A DNA stretch of 64,000 nucleotides from an uncultured Clostridia bacterium (lineage in GTDB: Bacteria; Bacillota; Clostridia; Christensenellales; Aristaeellaceae). The stretch covers positions 139,652-203,651 of the forward strand of contig CAKTXR010000001.1 of the NCBI GenBank assembly GCA_934631025.1, written 5' to 3'. The position numbers were made by a program, and so were the translations under genes. The notes under the pieces were generated by a model. The model searched no databases. It was not told where the DNA came from and was given only the letters and a program-made list of their open reading frames with translations. The stretch's first letter is position 1, and every line of letters begins with the position of its first letter. This document shows positions 53,450-61,191 of the stretch, one piece after another.

Positions 53450-54232
53450 ATGACCAATTTCCAGATCGGCGCGCAGATGTATTCCGTGCGCAACCACTGC
53501 CAGAACGCTGATGAGATGCTCGTCGCGCTGAAGGTGCTCAAGACCATGGGCTACAACTGCTGCCAGCTCTCCGGCCACAGCAGGGCCATCCCCGCCGAGC
53601 AGCTGCGCGATATGCTGGACGAGTCCGGCATGACCTGCGCCTGCACGCACATCGGCTTCCAGGAGATGGAGGAGGACATCGACAAGGTCATCCGCGAGCA
53701 CAAGCTGTGGAACTGCGCCTATCCGGGCATCGGCGGCCTGCCGGTTGAATTTCGCGGCGGCAGCGAGGGCTATCTGGAGTTCGCAAAGCGCGCCAGCAAG
53801 GTGGCCGAGAAGCTGCGCGATAACGGCCTGCACTTCATCTATCACAACCACGCCTTCGAGTTCCAGCGCTTTGAGGACACCGGCAAGAGCGGCATCGAGC
53901 TGCTGATGGAGAACTGCTCCGACGCGGTGCAGTTCGAGCTGGATCTGTTCTGGGTGCAGATGGGCGGCGGCAACCCGCTCGACTGGATCGAGAAGGTGCG
54001 CGGCCGCATGGACGTGGTTCACTTCAAGGAGATGAACGGCTCCAGGGAAAACAAGGGCGTCATCGCGCCCATCGGCAAGGGCAACATGAACTGGGCGGCC
54101 ATCATGGACAAGTGCGACGAGATCGGCGTGAAGTACGCCATGATCGAGCAGGACAATGCCGTCTCTCAGGGTTCTCTCGACTGCATGCTCTACAGCCTGA
54201 ATACGCTCAAGAAGCTGGGCGGCCGCTTCTGA
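53450..54232 (+). CDS. Sugar phosphate isomerase/epimerase-like protein, copy 1
   Basis: 260 residues in a xylose-isomerase-type barrel. Metal-ligand patterns are FIYHNHAFEFQRFED, FELDLFWVQMGGGNP, VVHFKEMNGS and MIEQDNA. An AAGGAGG site precedes the start. It is a clear paralogue of the next gene, 33 nt away. The family converts sugars, inosose or hydroxypyruvate-like compounds; the exact substrate is not visible. Confidence 0.86.
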   Translation: MTNFQIGAQMYSVRNHCQNADEMLVALKVLKTMGYNCCQLSGHSRAIPAEQLRDMLDESGMTCACTHIGFQEMEEDIDKVIREHKLWNCAYPGIGGLPVEFRGGSEGYLEFAKRASKVAEKLRDNGLHFIYHNHAFEFQRFEDTGKSGIELLMENCSDAVQFELDLFWVQMGGGNPLDWIEKVRGRMDVVHFKEMNGSRENKGVIAPIGKGNMNWAAIMDKCDEIGVKYAMIEQDNAVSQGSLDCMLYSLNTLKKLGGRF

Positions 54233-54264
54233 TAGGGCCGCAGGACAAAAGGAGGAAAAAGACC

Positions 54265-55041
54265 ATGACCAAGCTCCAATTCGGCCTTCAGATCTATTCC
54301 GTGCGCGATCACTGCCAGAACAAAGAGGATATGCTCGCCTGCCTGAAGGGGCTTAAGGCGATGGGCTATAACGTCTGCCAGCTGGCCGGCCAGAGCCGCG
54401 ACATCACCCCCGCCGAGCTGCGCGCCCTGCTGGACGAATCCGGCATGGAATGCCCGGCCATCCACACCTCCTATGAGCGGATGCGCGATGATTTCGACGC
54501 GTTCGTCAGGGACATGAAAACCATCGGCTGCCGCTATCTGGGCGTCGGTATGCCCGGCGAATACAAAACGCCCGAGGGCATCGTGCGCTTTGCTAAGGAG
54601 GCCAGCGCCATCGGCGCGAAGCTCGCCAAAGAGGGCATGAAGCTCATGTACCACAACCATGCCTATGAGTTCGAGCGCCTTGAGGAAACCGGCAAGACCA
54701 TCATGGAAATGCTGGCCGAAAACAGCGACGAGAACCTCTATTTCGAGCTGGATCTGTTCTGGGTGCAGCGCGGCGGCGCGAACCCCATCGATATGCTGCA
54801 CAAAATGAAGGGACGCATGGTGACCTCTCACATCAAGGACATGAACGGCAGCGCGGACAACGCCAACGTCATCGCGCCCATCGGCAAGGGCAATCTGAAC
54901 TTCGGCGCGATCATCCCCGCCTGCGACGAATGCGGCGTGGAGTATGTGTTCATCGAGCAGGACAACGCGCCCGAGGGCGATTCCATGGCCTGCGTCGAAT
55001 ACAGCCTGAACACGCTCAAGAAGATGGGTGGCCGCTTCTAA
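54265..55041 (+). CDS. Sugar phosphate isomerase/epimerase-like protein, copy 2
   Basis: 258 residues, strongly similar to the upstream copy over its full length (shared YSVRDHCQN, YHNHAYEFERLE, FELDLFWVQRGGANP, VIAPIGKGN). This indicates tandem duplication. Metal ligands are conserved in both copies, so both should be active, perhaps on related sugars. The ATG at 54265 has AAAGGAGG 9 to 16 nt upstream. Confidence 0.86.
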   Translation: MTKLQFGLQIYSVRDHCQNKEDMLACLKGLKAMGYNVCQLAGQSRDITPAELRALLDESGMECPAIHTSYERMRDDFDAFVRDMKTIGCRYLGVGMPGEYKTPEGIVRFAKEASAIGAKLAKEGMKLMYHNHAYEFERLEETGKTIMEMLAENSDENLYFELDLFWVQRGGANPIDMLHKMKGRMVTSHIKDMNGSADNANVIAPIGKGNLNFGAIIPACDECGVEYVFIEQDNAPEGDSMACVEYSLNTLKKMGGRF

Positions 55042-55100
55042 AAAATGTTACAGGGCGTCTCCGCATTGGGGGCGCCCGATTCGCATTGAGGAGGAAGGAC

Positions 55101-56135
55101 ATGGAGCTTAAAAATGTGGAACGCTTCGCGGCGGATATGCGCAGAGCCGTCGAGGAGGAGAAGATCCCCGGCGCGGTGTTGCTGGCGGGCTGCCGTGGCG
55201 AGACCATGCTGCACGAGACCTACGGCTGGGCGCAGATCATCCCCGAGCGCGACAAAATGCGTCCGGATACCCGCTTTGACATCGCCTCGCTGACCAAGCT
55301 GACCGGCACATGGCCGGCGATCATGCTGCTGCTGCAATCCGGCAGGCTCACGCTGGACACGAAGCTGCCCGATATGCTGCACAGGCCGATGCATCCGGCG
55401 CTGCGCGAGGTGACGCTGTGGAATCTGCTCACCCATACCGCCGGCTTCATTCCCGATATGTGGCCGGACATTTTCGGCGAGACGCGGCAGGAGCGCATAG
55501 ACGGCCTGCTCTCGCTTCAGCCCGTCAAGCCGCTGGGCGGTCAGGTGCTCTACAGCGATCTGTCGTTCATATTCCTGGGCGAGATCATCGCCGAGGCGTA
55601 TGGCAAGCCTCAGGATCAGGTCGCGCGCGAGATTTTCGACGAGCTGGGAATGCCCTCGACCGGCTATCTGCCGCCGCAGGACGCGCACTTCGCCGCCACC
55701 GAGATCCGCCCCGGTACCGACAAGCCCCGCCGCGGCCGCGTCCATGACGAGACCTGCGAGATGCTGGGCGGCGTGGCCGGACACGCCGGCGTGTTCTCCA
55801 CGGCGGAGGATCTGGGCCGCTTCTGCGCCGCGATCATCCCCGATTCCTGCCATCCGATGTTCGATCCCGAATGGCTGAAGAAGGCTTACACTAACCAGAC
55901 CGCGTTCCTGGGCGAGGATCGCTGCCTGGCGTGGATCGCCTATCATCAGCGGCCGGAGGGCAATATCATCGGTCATACCGGCTTTACCGGCACCAGCCTG
56001 TGGATCGACACCGTTTCGGGCGATTACGTCGTGCTGCTGACCAACCGCGTACACCCCACGCGCGCGAACGAGTATCTCTGGCCGCTGCGCCGCGAGGGCT
56101 TCAAGACGGTGTTCGGCGTGGAGATCGGAACCTGA
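55101..56135 (+). CDS. Beta-lactamase-family serine hydrolase
   Basis: 344 residues, no signal peptide. The catalytic SxxK is ASLTKLTGTW (Ser63), the second motif is YSDLSFIFLGE (YSD in place of YxN) and the third is GHTGFTGTS (HTG in place of KTG). This combination is typical of class C-like esterases and peptidases, not antibiotic-hydrolysing enzymes. A cytoplasmic location and sugar-gene context suggest an esterase acting on acylated sugars (inference). GAGGAGGAAGG precedes the ATG at 55101. Confidence 0.85.
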   Translation: MELKNVERFAADMRRAVEEEKIPGAVLLAGCRGETMLHETYGWAQIIPERDKMRPDTRFDIASLTKLTGTWPAIMLLLQSGRLTLDTKLPDMLHRPMHPALREVTLWNLLTHTAGFIPDMWPDIFGETRQERIDGLLSLQPVKPLGGQVLYSDLSFIFLGEIIAEAYGKPQDQVAREIFDELGMPSTGYLPPQDAHFAATEIRPGTDKPRRGRVHDETCEMLGGVAGHAGVFSTAEDLGRFCAAIIPDSCHPMFDPEWLKKAYTNQTAFLGEDRCLAWIAYHQRPEGNIIGHTGFTGTSLWIDTVSGDYVVLLTNRVHPTRANEYLWPLRREGFKTVFGVEIGT

Positions 56136-56194
56136 CGCCGATAAAACCCGAACGTTAATTTGCGGTTAGCGGCAAAAAAGTTCGCCAAAAGGGC

Positions 56195-56223
56195 TTGACA
56201 AGGCGCCTTTTGCGCGCTATAAT
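56195..56223 (+). promoter_or_regulatory. Consensus promoter of the met leader
   Basis: TTGACA (56195-56200), 17 nt, TATAAT (56218-56223), a perfect sigma-A promoter. Transcription would start near 56230, about 25 nt before the leader-peptide ATG. Confidence 0.88.
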
Positions 56224-56254
56224 GCGTATAACTTCAAGGAAAGGGGAAAGGGTC

Positions 56255-56332
56255 ATGAAGAAGTCCATGTTCGCTCAGATGAATAGCCTGATGTGCATGC
56301 GCCGCGTGTCCGTTTCCCACATTCCGGGATGA
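56255..56332 (+). CDS. Met-rich leader peptide, 25 residues
   Basis: A short reading frame behind a purine-rich AAGGAAAGGGG ribosome site. Met stands at positions 1, 5, 9, 13 and 15, so five of 25 codons are ATG, plus one Cys at 14. The second half (RRVSVSHIPG) has no Met. The nucleotides 56304-56318 inside this second half can pair with the downstream terminator arm. Composition, position between promoter and terminator, and the metNIQ operon that follows indicate a regulatory leader whose translation senses charged Met-tRNA. The product itself probably has no function. Confidence 0.75.
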   Translation: MKKSMFAQMNSLMCMRRVSVSHIPG

Positions 56333-56385
56333 CACCGTTTTTTGACGAACCGGTCAAATGTCATTCAGGCGGGAAGCGGACGTGC
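56304..56385 (+). promoter_or_regulatory. Antiterminator pairing of the met attenuator
   Basis: Segment 56304-56318 is complementary to 56371-56385 over 15 positions (12 Watson-Crick, 3 G-U). The second segment covers most of the terminator 5' arm plus its loop, so the two structures exclude each other. A further GGGAAA in the leader ribosome site (near 56245) could pair with TTTCCC at 56313-56318, disfavouring the antiterminator when no ribosome translates. An accessory hairpin lies at 56331-56362 (outer GACA/TGTC, inner TTTGAC/GTCAAA). Confidence 0.7.
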
Positions 56386-56402
56386 TTTCCGCCTGTTTTT
56401 TG
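56366..56402 (+). terminator. Terminator of the met leader (attenuator)
   Basis: A 12-bp stem with one G-U pair (56366-56377 with 56384-56395), a 6-nt loop and six T. It stands upstream of metN and so must be bypassed for expression from the main promoter. Confidence 0.88.
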
Positions 56403-56450
56403 TCAAAAAGCGGCGCGTGATGAATTAGCGCAAAAATAACCGCGTTGTTC

Positions 56451-56479
56451 GTATGTATAACATACCAGCATGGTATAAT
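56451..56479 (+). promoter_or_regulatory. Possible second promoter with overlapping inverted repeats
   Basis: TATAAT at 56474-56479 has only a weak -35 partner. Two inverted repeats overlap it: GTATG-TATAA-CATAC (56451-56465) and ATACCA-GCA-TGGTAT (56462-56476). They may form an operator that controls a terminator-independent transcript of metN. Confidence 0.4.
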
Positions 56480-56531
56480 ACTCGGCAATTAAGAGATTGT
56501 GCTTTTCAATACGATTAAGGAAGTGAAGGCT

Positions 56532-57539
56532 ATGCCGGACAATCCCATGATCTGCATAGAGCACCTCAAGAAGGTGTATGGCAGCGGAGCCTCCGCCGTC
56601 GCGGCGCTGGACGACGTGAGCCTGACCATTCGCAAGGGCGATATTCACGGCATCATCGGTATGAGCGGCGCGGGCAAGTCCACGCTGATCCGCTGCATCA
56701 ACCGCCTGGACACGCCGACAGAGGGACGCATCCTCATCGACGGACAGGACATCCTGGCGATGAACGAGAAGAACCTGCGCGCCATGCGCAAGCGCGTGAG
56801 CATGATCTTTCAGCAGTTCAACCTGCTGATGCAAAAGACCGTCGCGCGCAACGTCCGCTATCCGCTGGAGATCGCCGGCGTACCCAAGGCCAAGGCCAAC
56901 AAGCGCGTCGAGGAGCTGCTGGAGATCGTCGGGCTGTCCCACAAGGCGAACGCCTATCCGGCGCAGCTGTCCGGCGGCCAGAAGCAGCGCGTGGCCATTG
57001 CCCGGGCGCTGGCCTCCGATCCCGAGGTGCTGCTGTGCGACGAGGCCACCAGCGCGCTCGACCCGATGACCACGCAGTCGATCCTCTCGCTGCTTCAGGA
57101 CATCAATCGCCGGCTGGGCATCACCGTGGTGGTCATTACGCACGAGATGGCGGTCATTCGCCAGATCTGCAACCGCGTGACCATCATCGACGGCGGCAGG
57201 ATCGTCGAGGAGGGCGATGTGGACGAGGTGTTCACCCACACGCGCAGCGCCGCCGGCCGCCGCCTGTTCGGCATCGTGGACGAGGAGGACGACAGCGGCG
57301 AATACAAAGAGGCCATCCGGCTGGTGTTCGACGGCGAATCGGTCGACGAGCCGATTCTCTCCAACTTCATTCTTAAAACCGGCATGGCGGTCAACATACT
57401 CTCCGCCGACGTCAAGCAGATTTCCGGCAAGCGCTACGGCCAGATGATGCTGGAAATGCCCGCCTCCTATGAGGACCGCAGCAAGCTGATCACCACGCTG
57501 CGCGATATGGGGCTGACGGCTGAGGAGGTGCATCTGTAA
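56532..57539 (+). CDS. metN: Methionine ABC transporter ATPase MetN
   Basis: 335 residues. Walker A GMSGAGKSTLIRCINRLD, the Q-loop QQFNLLMQKTVARNV, signature LSGGQKQRVAIARAL and Walker B LLCDEATSALDP are intact. The C-terminal NIL (ACT-like) methionine-sensing domain is present (about 255-335). In the family this domain binds Met and inhibits transport. It starts at ATG 56532 with AAGGAAGTGAAGG upstream; the longer open frame has no site. The stop codon overlaps the metI start by 1 nt. Confidence 0.93.
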   Translation: MPDNPMICIEHLKKVYGSGASAVAALDDVSLTIRKGDIHGIIGMSGAGKSTLIRCINRLDTPTEGRILIDGQDILAMNEKNLRAMRKRVSMIFQQFNLLMQKTVARNVRYPLEIAGVPKAKANKRVEELLEIVGLSHKANAYPAQLSGGQKQRVAIARALASDPEVLLCDEATSALDPMTTQSILSLLQDINRRLGITVVVITHEMAVIRQICNRVTIIDGGRIVEEGDVDEVFTHTRSAAGRRLFGIVDEEDDSGEYKEAIRLVFDGESVDEPILSNFILKTGMAVNILSADVKQISGKRYGQMMLEMPASYEDRSKLITTLRDMGLTAEEVHL

Positions 57540-58201
57540 TGACGGCTGAAAAAATCTGGATGCTCGTCCAGCAGGGCTTCGTCGATACGCTGTATATGAC
57601 CATTCCGGCCACGATACTGGCCTATGTGGTGGGTCTGCCGCTGGGGGTTCTGCTGGTCATCACCCGCAAGGGCGGCATCAAGCCGCTGCCGACGTTCAAC
57701 AAGGTGCTGGACGTTGTGATCAATTTCCTCCGCTCCGTGCCGTTCATCATACTGCTGGTCATGCTCTTTCCCGTCACGCGCGTGGTTATGGGCACGTCGG
57801 TCGGCACGCGGTCGATCATCTTTCCGCTGTTCGTGAGCGCGTTCCCGTTCGTGGCGCGCATGGTCGAATCCTCGCTCAACGAGGTGGATGCGGGCCTGAT
57901 CGAGGCGGCGCAGTCCATGGGCAGCACCACGATGCAGATCATCCGCAAGGTGCTTCTTCCCGAAGCGCTGCCCTCGCTGATCAGCGGCGCGGCCATCTGT
58001 GTGACCACCATACTGGCCTACACGGCCATGGCGGGCGCGGCCGGCGGCGACGGTCTGGGCAAGATCGCCATCACCTACGGCCTTAACCGCCGCGAATACG
58101 GCGTGATGTACGCCGCGTCCATCGCGCTGGTCGTGCTGGTGCAGGTATTCCAGCTGATCGGCAACATTCTCACCAAGGCGCTGGATCACCGCCATCGCTG
58201 A
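57539..58201 (+). CDS. metI: Methionine ABC transporter permease MetI
   Basis: 220 residues with five or so membrane segments. The coupling loop with the EAA-type motif is AQSMGSTTMQIIRKVLLPEALPSL, shown here in part: VDAGLIEAAQSMGS then VLLPEALP. The N terminus (GFVDTLYMTIPATILAYVVG) is typical of MetI. It is translationally coupled to metN. Confidence 0.93.
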   Translation: MTAEKIWMLVQQGFVDTLYMTIPATILAYVVGLPLGVLLVITRKGGIKPLPTFNKVLDVVINFLRSVPFIILLVMLFPVTRVVMGTSVGTRSIIFPLFVSAFPFVARMVESSLNEVDAGLIEAAQSMGSTTMQIIRKVLLPEALPSLISGAAICVTTILAYTAMAGAAGGDGLGKIAITYGLNRREYGVMYAASIALVVLVQVFQLIGNILTKALDHRHR

Positions 58202-58306
58202 AATCCTTAATGCGTTTCCGTTGCGCGTGAGGGCCTACGTTTCATTCGCCATGAAGCTCTCGCCGCTTATCATATATTCCTTATTTTATTGAAGGAGGTT
58301 GTCCCC

Positions 58307-59164
58307 ATGAAGAAACTCGTTTCCCTGCTGCTCGCCGCTCTGCTCGTGCTGTCCGTTGCCAGCTGCGCTCTGGCCGAGGAGAAAAAGACCGTCGTGATCG
58401 GCGCTACGCCCTCCCCCCATCAGGAAGTGCTTGAGCTGATCAAGGACGACATGGCCGCTCTGGGCTATGACCTTGAGATCATCACCTTTACCGAGTATCC
58501 GCTGCCCAATCCGGCGCTGGCCGACAAGCAGCTGGACGCCAACTATTTCCAGCATCTGCCCTATCTGAACGCCTACAACGCCACCGTTTCCGACGATGAG
58601 AAGCTCGTTCCGGTGATCGGCGTTCACTATGAGCCCTACGGCATCTACGCCGGCAAGACCAAGACGCTGGAGGATCTGGCCGACGGCGCGGTTGTGGCCG
58701 TGACCAACGACCCCTCCAACGAGACCCGCGCCCTGCTGCTCCTGCAGGAGGCCGGCCTGATCAAGCTGCCCGAGGACGCGACCGTCGATTCTTCCCTGAC
58801 CGTGCTGGACGTCGTTGAGAATCCCAAGAACCTCGACATCAAGGAAGTGGACGCCAACCTGCTGCCCACCATGCTTGAGGACGTCGACATCGCCGTCATC
58901 AACGGCAACTTCGCCCTGGACGCCGGCCTGAGCCCCGCCAAGGACGCCATATTCCTCGAGGCCGCCGATTCCGAGGCCGGCAAGACCTACACCAACTACG
59001 TCGTCGTCCGTCAGGAGGATGTGGACGCGGACTGGGTCGAGGCTCTGCGCACCTGCCTGTGCAGCCAGAAGGTGTATGACTTCATGCTGAACAACGAAGC
59101 CTACGCCGGCGGCGTGATCCCCGCCTTCACCGTTGAGGAGAGCGCCGACAAGGCTGCGGAATAA
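58307..59164 (+). CDS. metQ: Methionine-binding lipoprotein MetQ
   Basis: 285 residues. A lipoprotein signal peptide with the lipobox VASC (Cys20) anchors it to the membrane. The binding protein follows, with VIGATPSPHQEVLELIKDDM, FTEYPLPNPALADKQLDANYFQH and VAVTNDPSNETRALLLLQ, the NlpA/MetQ signature blocks. It delivers L- or D-methionine to MetNI. A strong GAAGGAGG site follows a 105-nt gap with no other recognisable element, which may allow higher translation than metNI. Confidence 0.94.
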   Translation: MKKLVSLLLAALLVLSVASCALAEEKKTVVIGATPSPHQEVLELIKDDMAALGYDLEIITFTEYPLPNPALADKQLDANYFQHLPYLNAYNATVSDDEKLVPVIGVHYEPYGIYAGKTKTLEDLADGAVVAVTNDPSNETRALLLLQEAGLIKLPEDATVDSSLTVLDVVENPKNLDIKEVDANLLPTMLEDVDIAVINGNFALDAGLSPAKDAIFLEAADSEAGKTYTNYVVVRQEDVDADWVEALRTCLCSQKVYDFMLNNEAYAGGVIPAFTVEESADKAAE

Positions 59165-59249
59165 TTCCAAAGTCTCCACAAATCAAATCACCCGGTCGCT
59201 CTATTGAGGGCGGCCGGGCTTCGAGCGGTTAAACGAGCGTATAAATAGG

Positions 59250-59292
59250 CGTGTGCCGTCGGTTCCATGCGAATCGGCGGCACGCGTTTTTT
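59250..59292 (+). terminator. Terminator of the metNIQ operon
   Basis: A 9-bp stem with one G-T pair (59250-59258 with 59278-59286) followed by six T. A second hairpin without a T run lies just upstream (59191-59218). Confidence 0.85.
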
Positions 59293-59293
59293 G

Positions 59294-60343
59294 TCAGCCT
59301 TTGATCTTCACCCACTGATCCTTCCCGGCGGATTCCATCAGCGCTTCGAGGACGTACTGGAGCTTCACGCCGTCCCTGAGCTGCGGCCGCCACGGATCCT
59401 CTTTTCCATTGAGCAGATCGATGAAGGACTGCTGCTGCGGATAGCGATATTCGTCGGGAATTTCGATCTCTTCCATTTCGGCGTGGCCGCCCATGGCGAT
59501 CTCCATGTGTTTGGGGTCGGTCAGATCGAAGCGGAAGCCGCCCTTTTCGCCGTAGATCTCGGCGCGGACGCGGTTCTTGTTGCCGCTGGCCGCGCGGGAC
59601 ACGCCGAACGTGGCCGACGCGCCGTTCTTCATTCGGGCGAAGAAATTGCACACGTCGTCGGTCGTGACCGGCACGATCTCCTCGCTGTCCAGCTTCTTGC
59701 GTTCCTTGACGATGATGTCCATCTGCGCGATCAGCCCGTCGTAATCGCCGGCGAGGAAGCGTACCGTGTCGAGTATGTGTACGGCCAGATCGCCGCTCAC
59801 GCCGTAGCGCGCGATTTTCTCGTCAAAGCGCCAGTCCAGACGGCGGCCCTCCCAGTAGGCGCTGTCCTTGAGATAGCTGGCGTAGATGCTGTGTATGCGG
59901 CCGATCTTGCCCTCGTCGATCAGTTTTTTGGCATAGCGCACGGCGGGGAAGAAGCGATAGGAAAAGCAGATCTGCGATTTGACGTGCTTCTCGTCGGCGG
60001 CCTTGAGCAGCGCTTCGGTCTCCTCGATGGAGACGCCCAGCGGCTTTTCAATGTTGAAGGGCTTGCCGGCCTCTACGGCGGCCAGACCGATGGTGCAGTG
60101 GCTGTCGTTGGGGGTGCAGATGTCCACCGCGTCCACTTCGCCGCAGGCGAGCAGATCGTGGTAGTCGTTAAAGCGCAGAGCCTCCGGAATGCCGAATTTG
60201 TCGCCGATTTCCTTCAGGCGCGCGGGATTCACGTCGCAGATCGCGATCACCTTTGCGCCCTGAGCGTTCTGATAGCCGCCCATATGCGCGCCGACGCCGA
60301 TGCCGCCCACGCCGATGATACCGATCTGAATGGGATTGTGCAT
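59294..60343 (-). CDS. Gfo/Idh/MocA-family oxidoreductase
   Basis: 349 residues. Rossmann start GIIGVGGIGVGAHMGGY, catalytic NIEKPLGVS and the second-domain SGDLAVHILDTVRFLAG are intact. The true start at 60343 has AAGGAGGGT upstream; the frame stays open upstream through the ThuA gene in another frame, which should not be read as a fusion. It follows the ThuA gene by 14 nt. ThuA plus Gfo pairs are common in sugar or disaccharide use. Confidence 0.9.
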   Translation of the reverse strand: MHNPIQIGIIGVGGIGVGAHMGGYQNAQGAKVIAICDVNPARLKEIGDKFGIPEALRFNDYHDLLACGEVDAVDICTPNDSHCTIGLAAVEAGKPFNIEKPLGVSIEETEALLKAADEKHVKSQICFSYRFFPAVRYAKKLIDEGKIGRIHSIYASYLKDSAYWEGRRLDWRFDEKIARYGVSGDLAVHILDTVRFLAGDYDGLIAQMDIIVKERKKLDSEEIVPVTTDDVCNFFARMKNGASATFGVSRAASGNKNRVRAEIYGEKGGFRFDLTDPKHMEIAMGGHAEMEEIEIPDEYRYPQQQSFIDLLNGKEDPWRPQLRDGVKLQYVLEALMESAGKDQWVKIKG

Positions 60344-60357
60344 AGCGATGACCCTCC

Positions 60358-61074
60358 TTATTTCGTCTCCATGGGCGTGAACTGACCGTAGACCGGCGCG
60401 CCGCCCGAGGGAGCCGCCCAGGCCGCGGCGTTGCGCAGCACATGGCGGATGTTCTTGTCCTGATAGGTGGGATAGGCCTCGTGGCCGGGCTGGAAGTAGA
60501 AGATCTTGCCCGCGCCGTAATGATAGCAGCAGCCGCTGCGCAGCACAGCGCCGCCGGAGAACCAGCTGATGAACACCAGCTCGTCGGGCGTGGGGATGTT
60601 GAAATGCTCGCAGTAGGTCTCCTCGATGGGCAGCTCGAAGAACTCGGGCAGCCCCGCGGCGATGGGATGGCCGGGCATGACGGTGAATATGCGCTCGTGA
60701 TCGCCGTTTTCCCACCATTTCGAGCGGCATTCCGTGCCCATCAGGCGGCGGAACAGCTTCGAATAGTGTCCGGAGTGCAGCACGATCAGCCCCATGCCGT
60801 CCCGCACGCGGCGGGCGATGCGCTCGATCAGCTCGTCCGATACGTCGTTGTGCCGAACGTGCCCCCACCAGAACAGCACGTCGGTGTCGTTTAGAATTTC
60901 GTCCGGCAGGCCCTGCGCGGGCTGGTCGAGCGTGGCGGTGCGCACGCTGAAGCGCTTTTCCTCATCCTCGCGCAGTGCGTCCGCAATCGCGCCGTGCAGG
61001 CCGTTTGGATAGATTGCCTTGATCGCGGCTTCCTGATCGTGGACGTTTTCGTTCCAGACTGTAACGCGGATCAT
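60358..61074 (-). CDS. ThuA-domain protein (trehalose-utilisation type)
   Basis: 238 residues in a glutamine-amidotransferase-like fold: DVLFWWGHVRHNDVSDELIER, GMGLIVLHSGHYSKLFRRLM and GKIFYFQPGHEAYPTYQD match the ThuA family. Members act with Gfo/Idh/MocA dehydrogenases on keto-sugars such as 3-ketotrehalose. It is the first gene of a two-gene minus-strand operon, divergent from an AraC regulator that probably controls it. AAGGAGG precedes the ATG. Confidence 0.9.
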   Translation of the reverse strand: MIRVTVWNENVHDQEAAIKAIYPNGLHGAIADALREDEEKRFSVRTATLDQPAQGLPDEILNDTDVLFWWGHVRHNDVSDELIERIARRVRDGMGLIVLHSGHYSKLFRRLMGTECRSKWWENGDHERIFTVMPGHPIAAGLPEFFELPIEETYCEHFNIPTPDELVFISWFSGGAVLRSGCCYHYGAGKIFYFQPGHEAYPTYQDKNIRHVLRNAAAWAAPSGGAPVYGQFTPMETK

Positions 61075-61110
61075 CGTTTGTTCCTCCTTGAAATCAATTT
61101 GCTGGCTCTA

Positions 61111-61139
61111 TTGTACGCCGCCAGCGCGCGTGCTATAAT
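61111..61139 (+). promoter_or_regulatory. Promoter of the AraC gene at 61192
   Basis: TTGTAC (61111-61116), 17 nt, TATAAT (61134-61139), in the divergent gap with the ThuA gene. Confidence 0.65.
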
Positions 61140-61191
61140 GTACGCGGGATTCATTCTTGTTGTAAATTTCGGTCAAACGGGAGGAGACGTT

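Noticed and set aside
56230..56530. A SAM or T-box riboswitch in front of metNIQ
   Set aside because: By eye I find no S-box core or T-box sequence; the Met-rich frame and antiterminator pairing explain the region better. A covariance search would settle it.
59294..60868. A 524-residue fusion of an unknown N-terminal part with the Gfo dehydrogenase
   Set aside because: The N-terminal part is the ThuA gene read in the wrong frame; the dehydrogenase has its own strong ribosome site before 60343.
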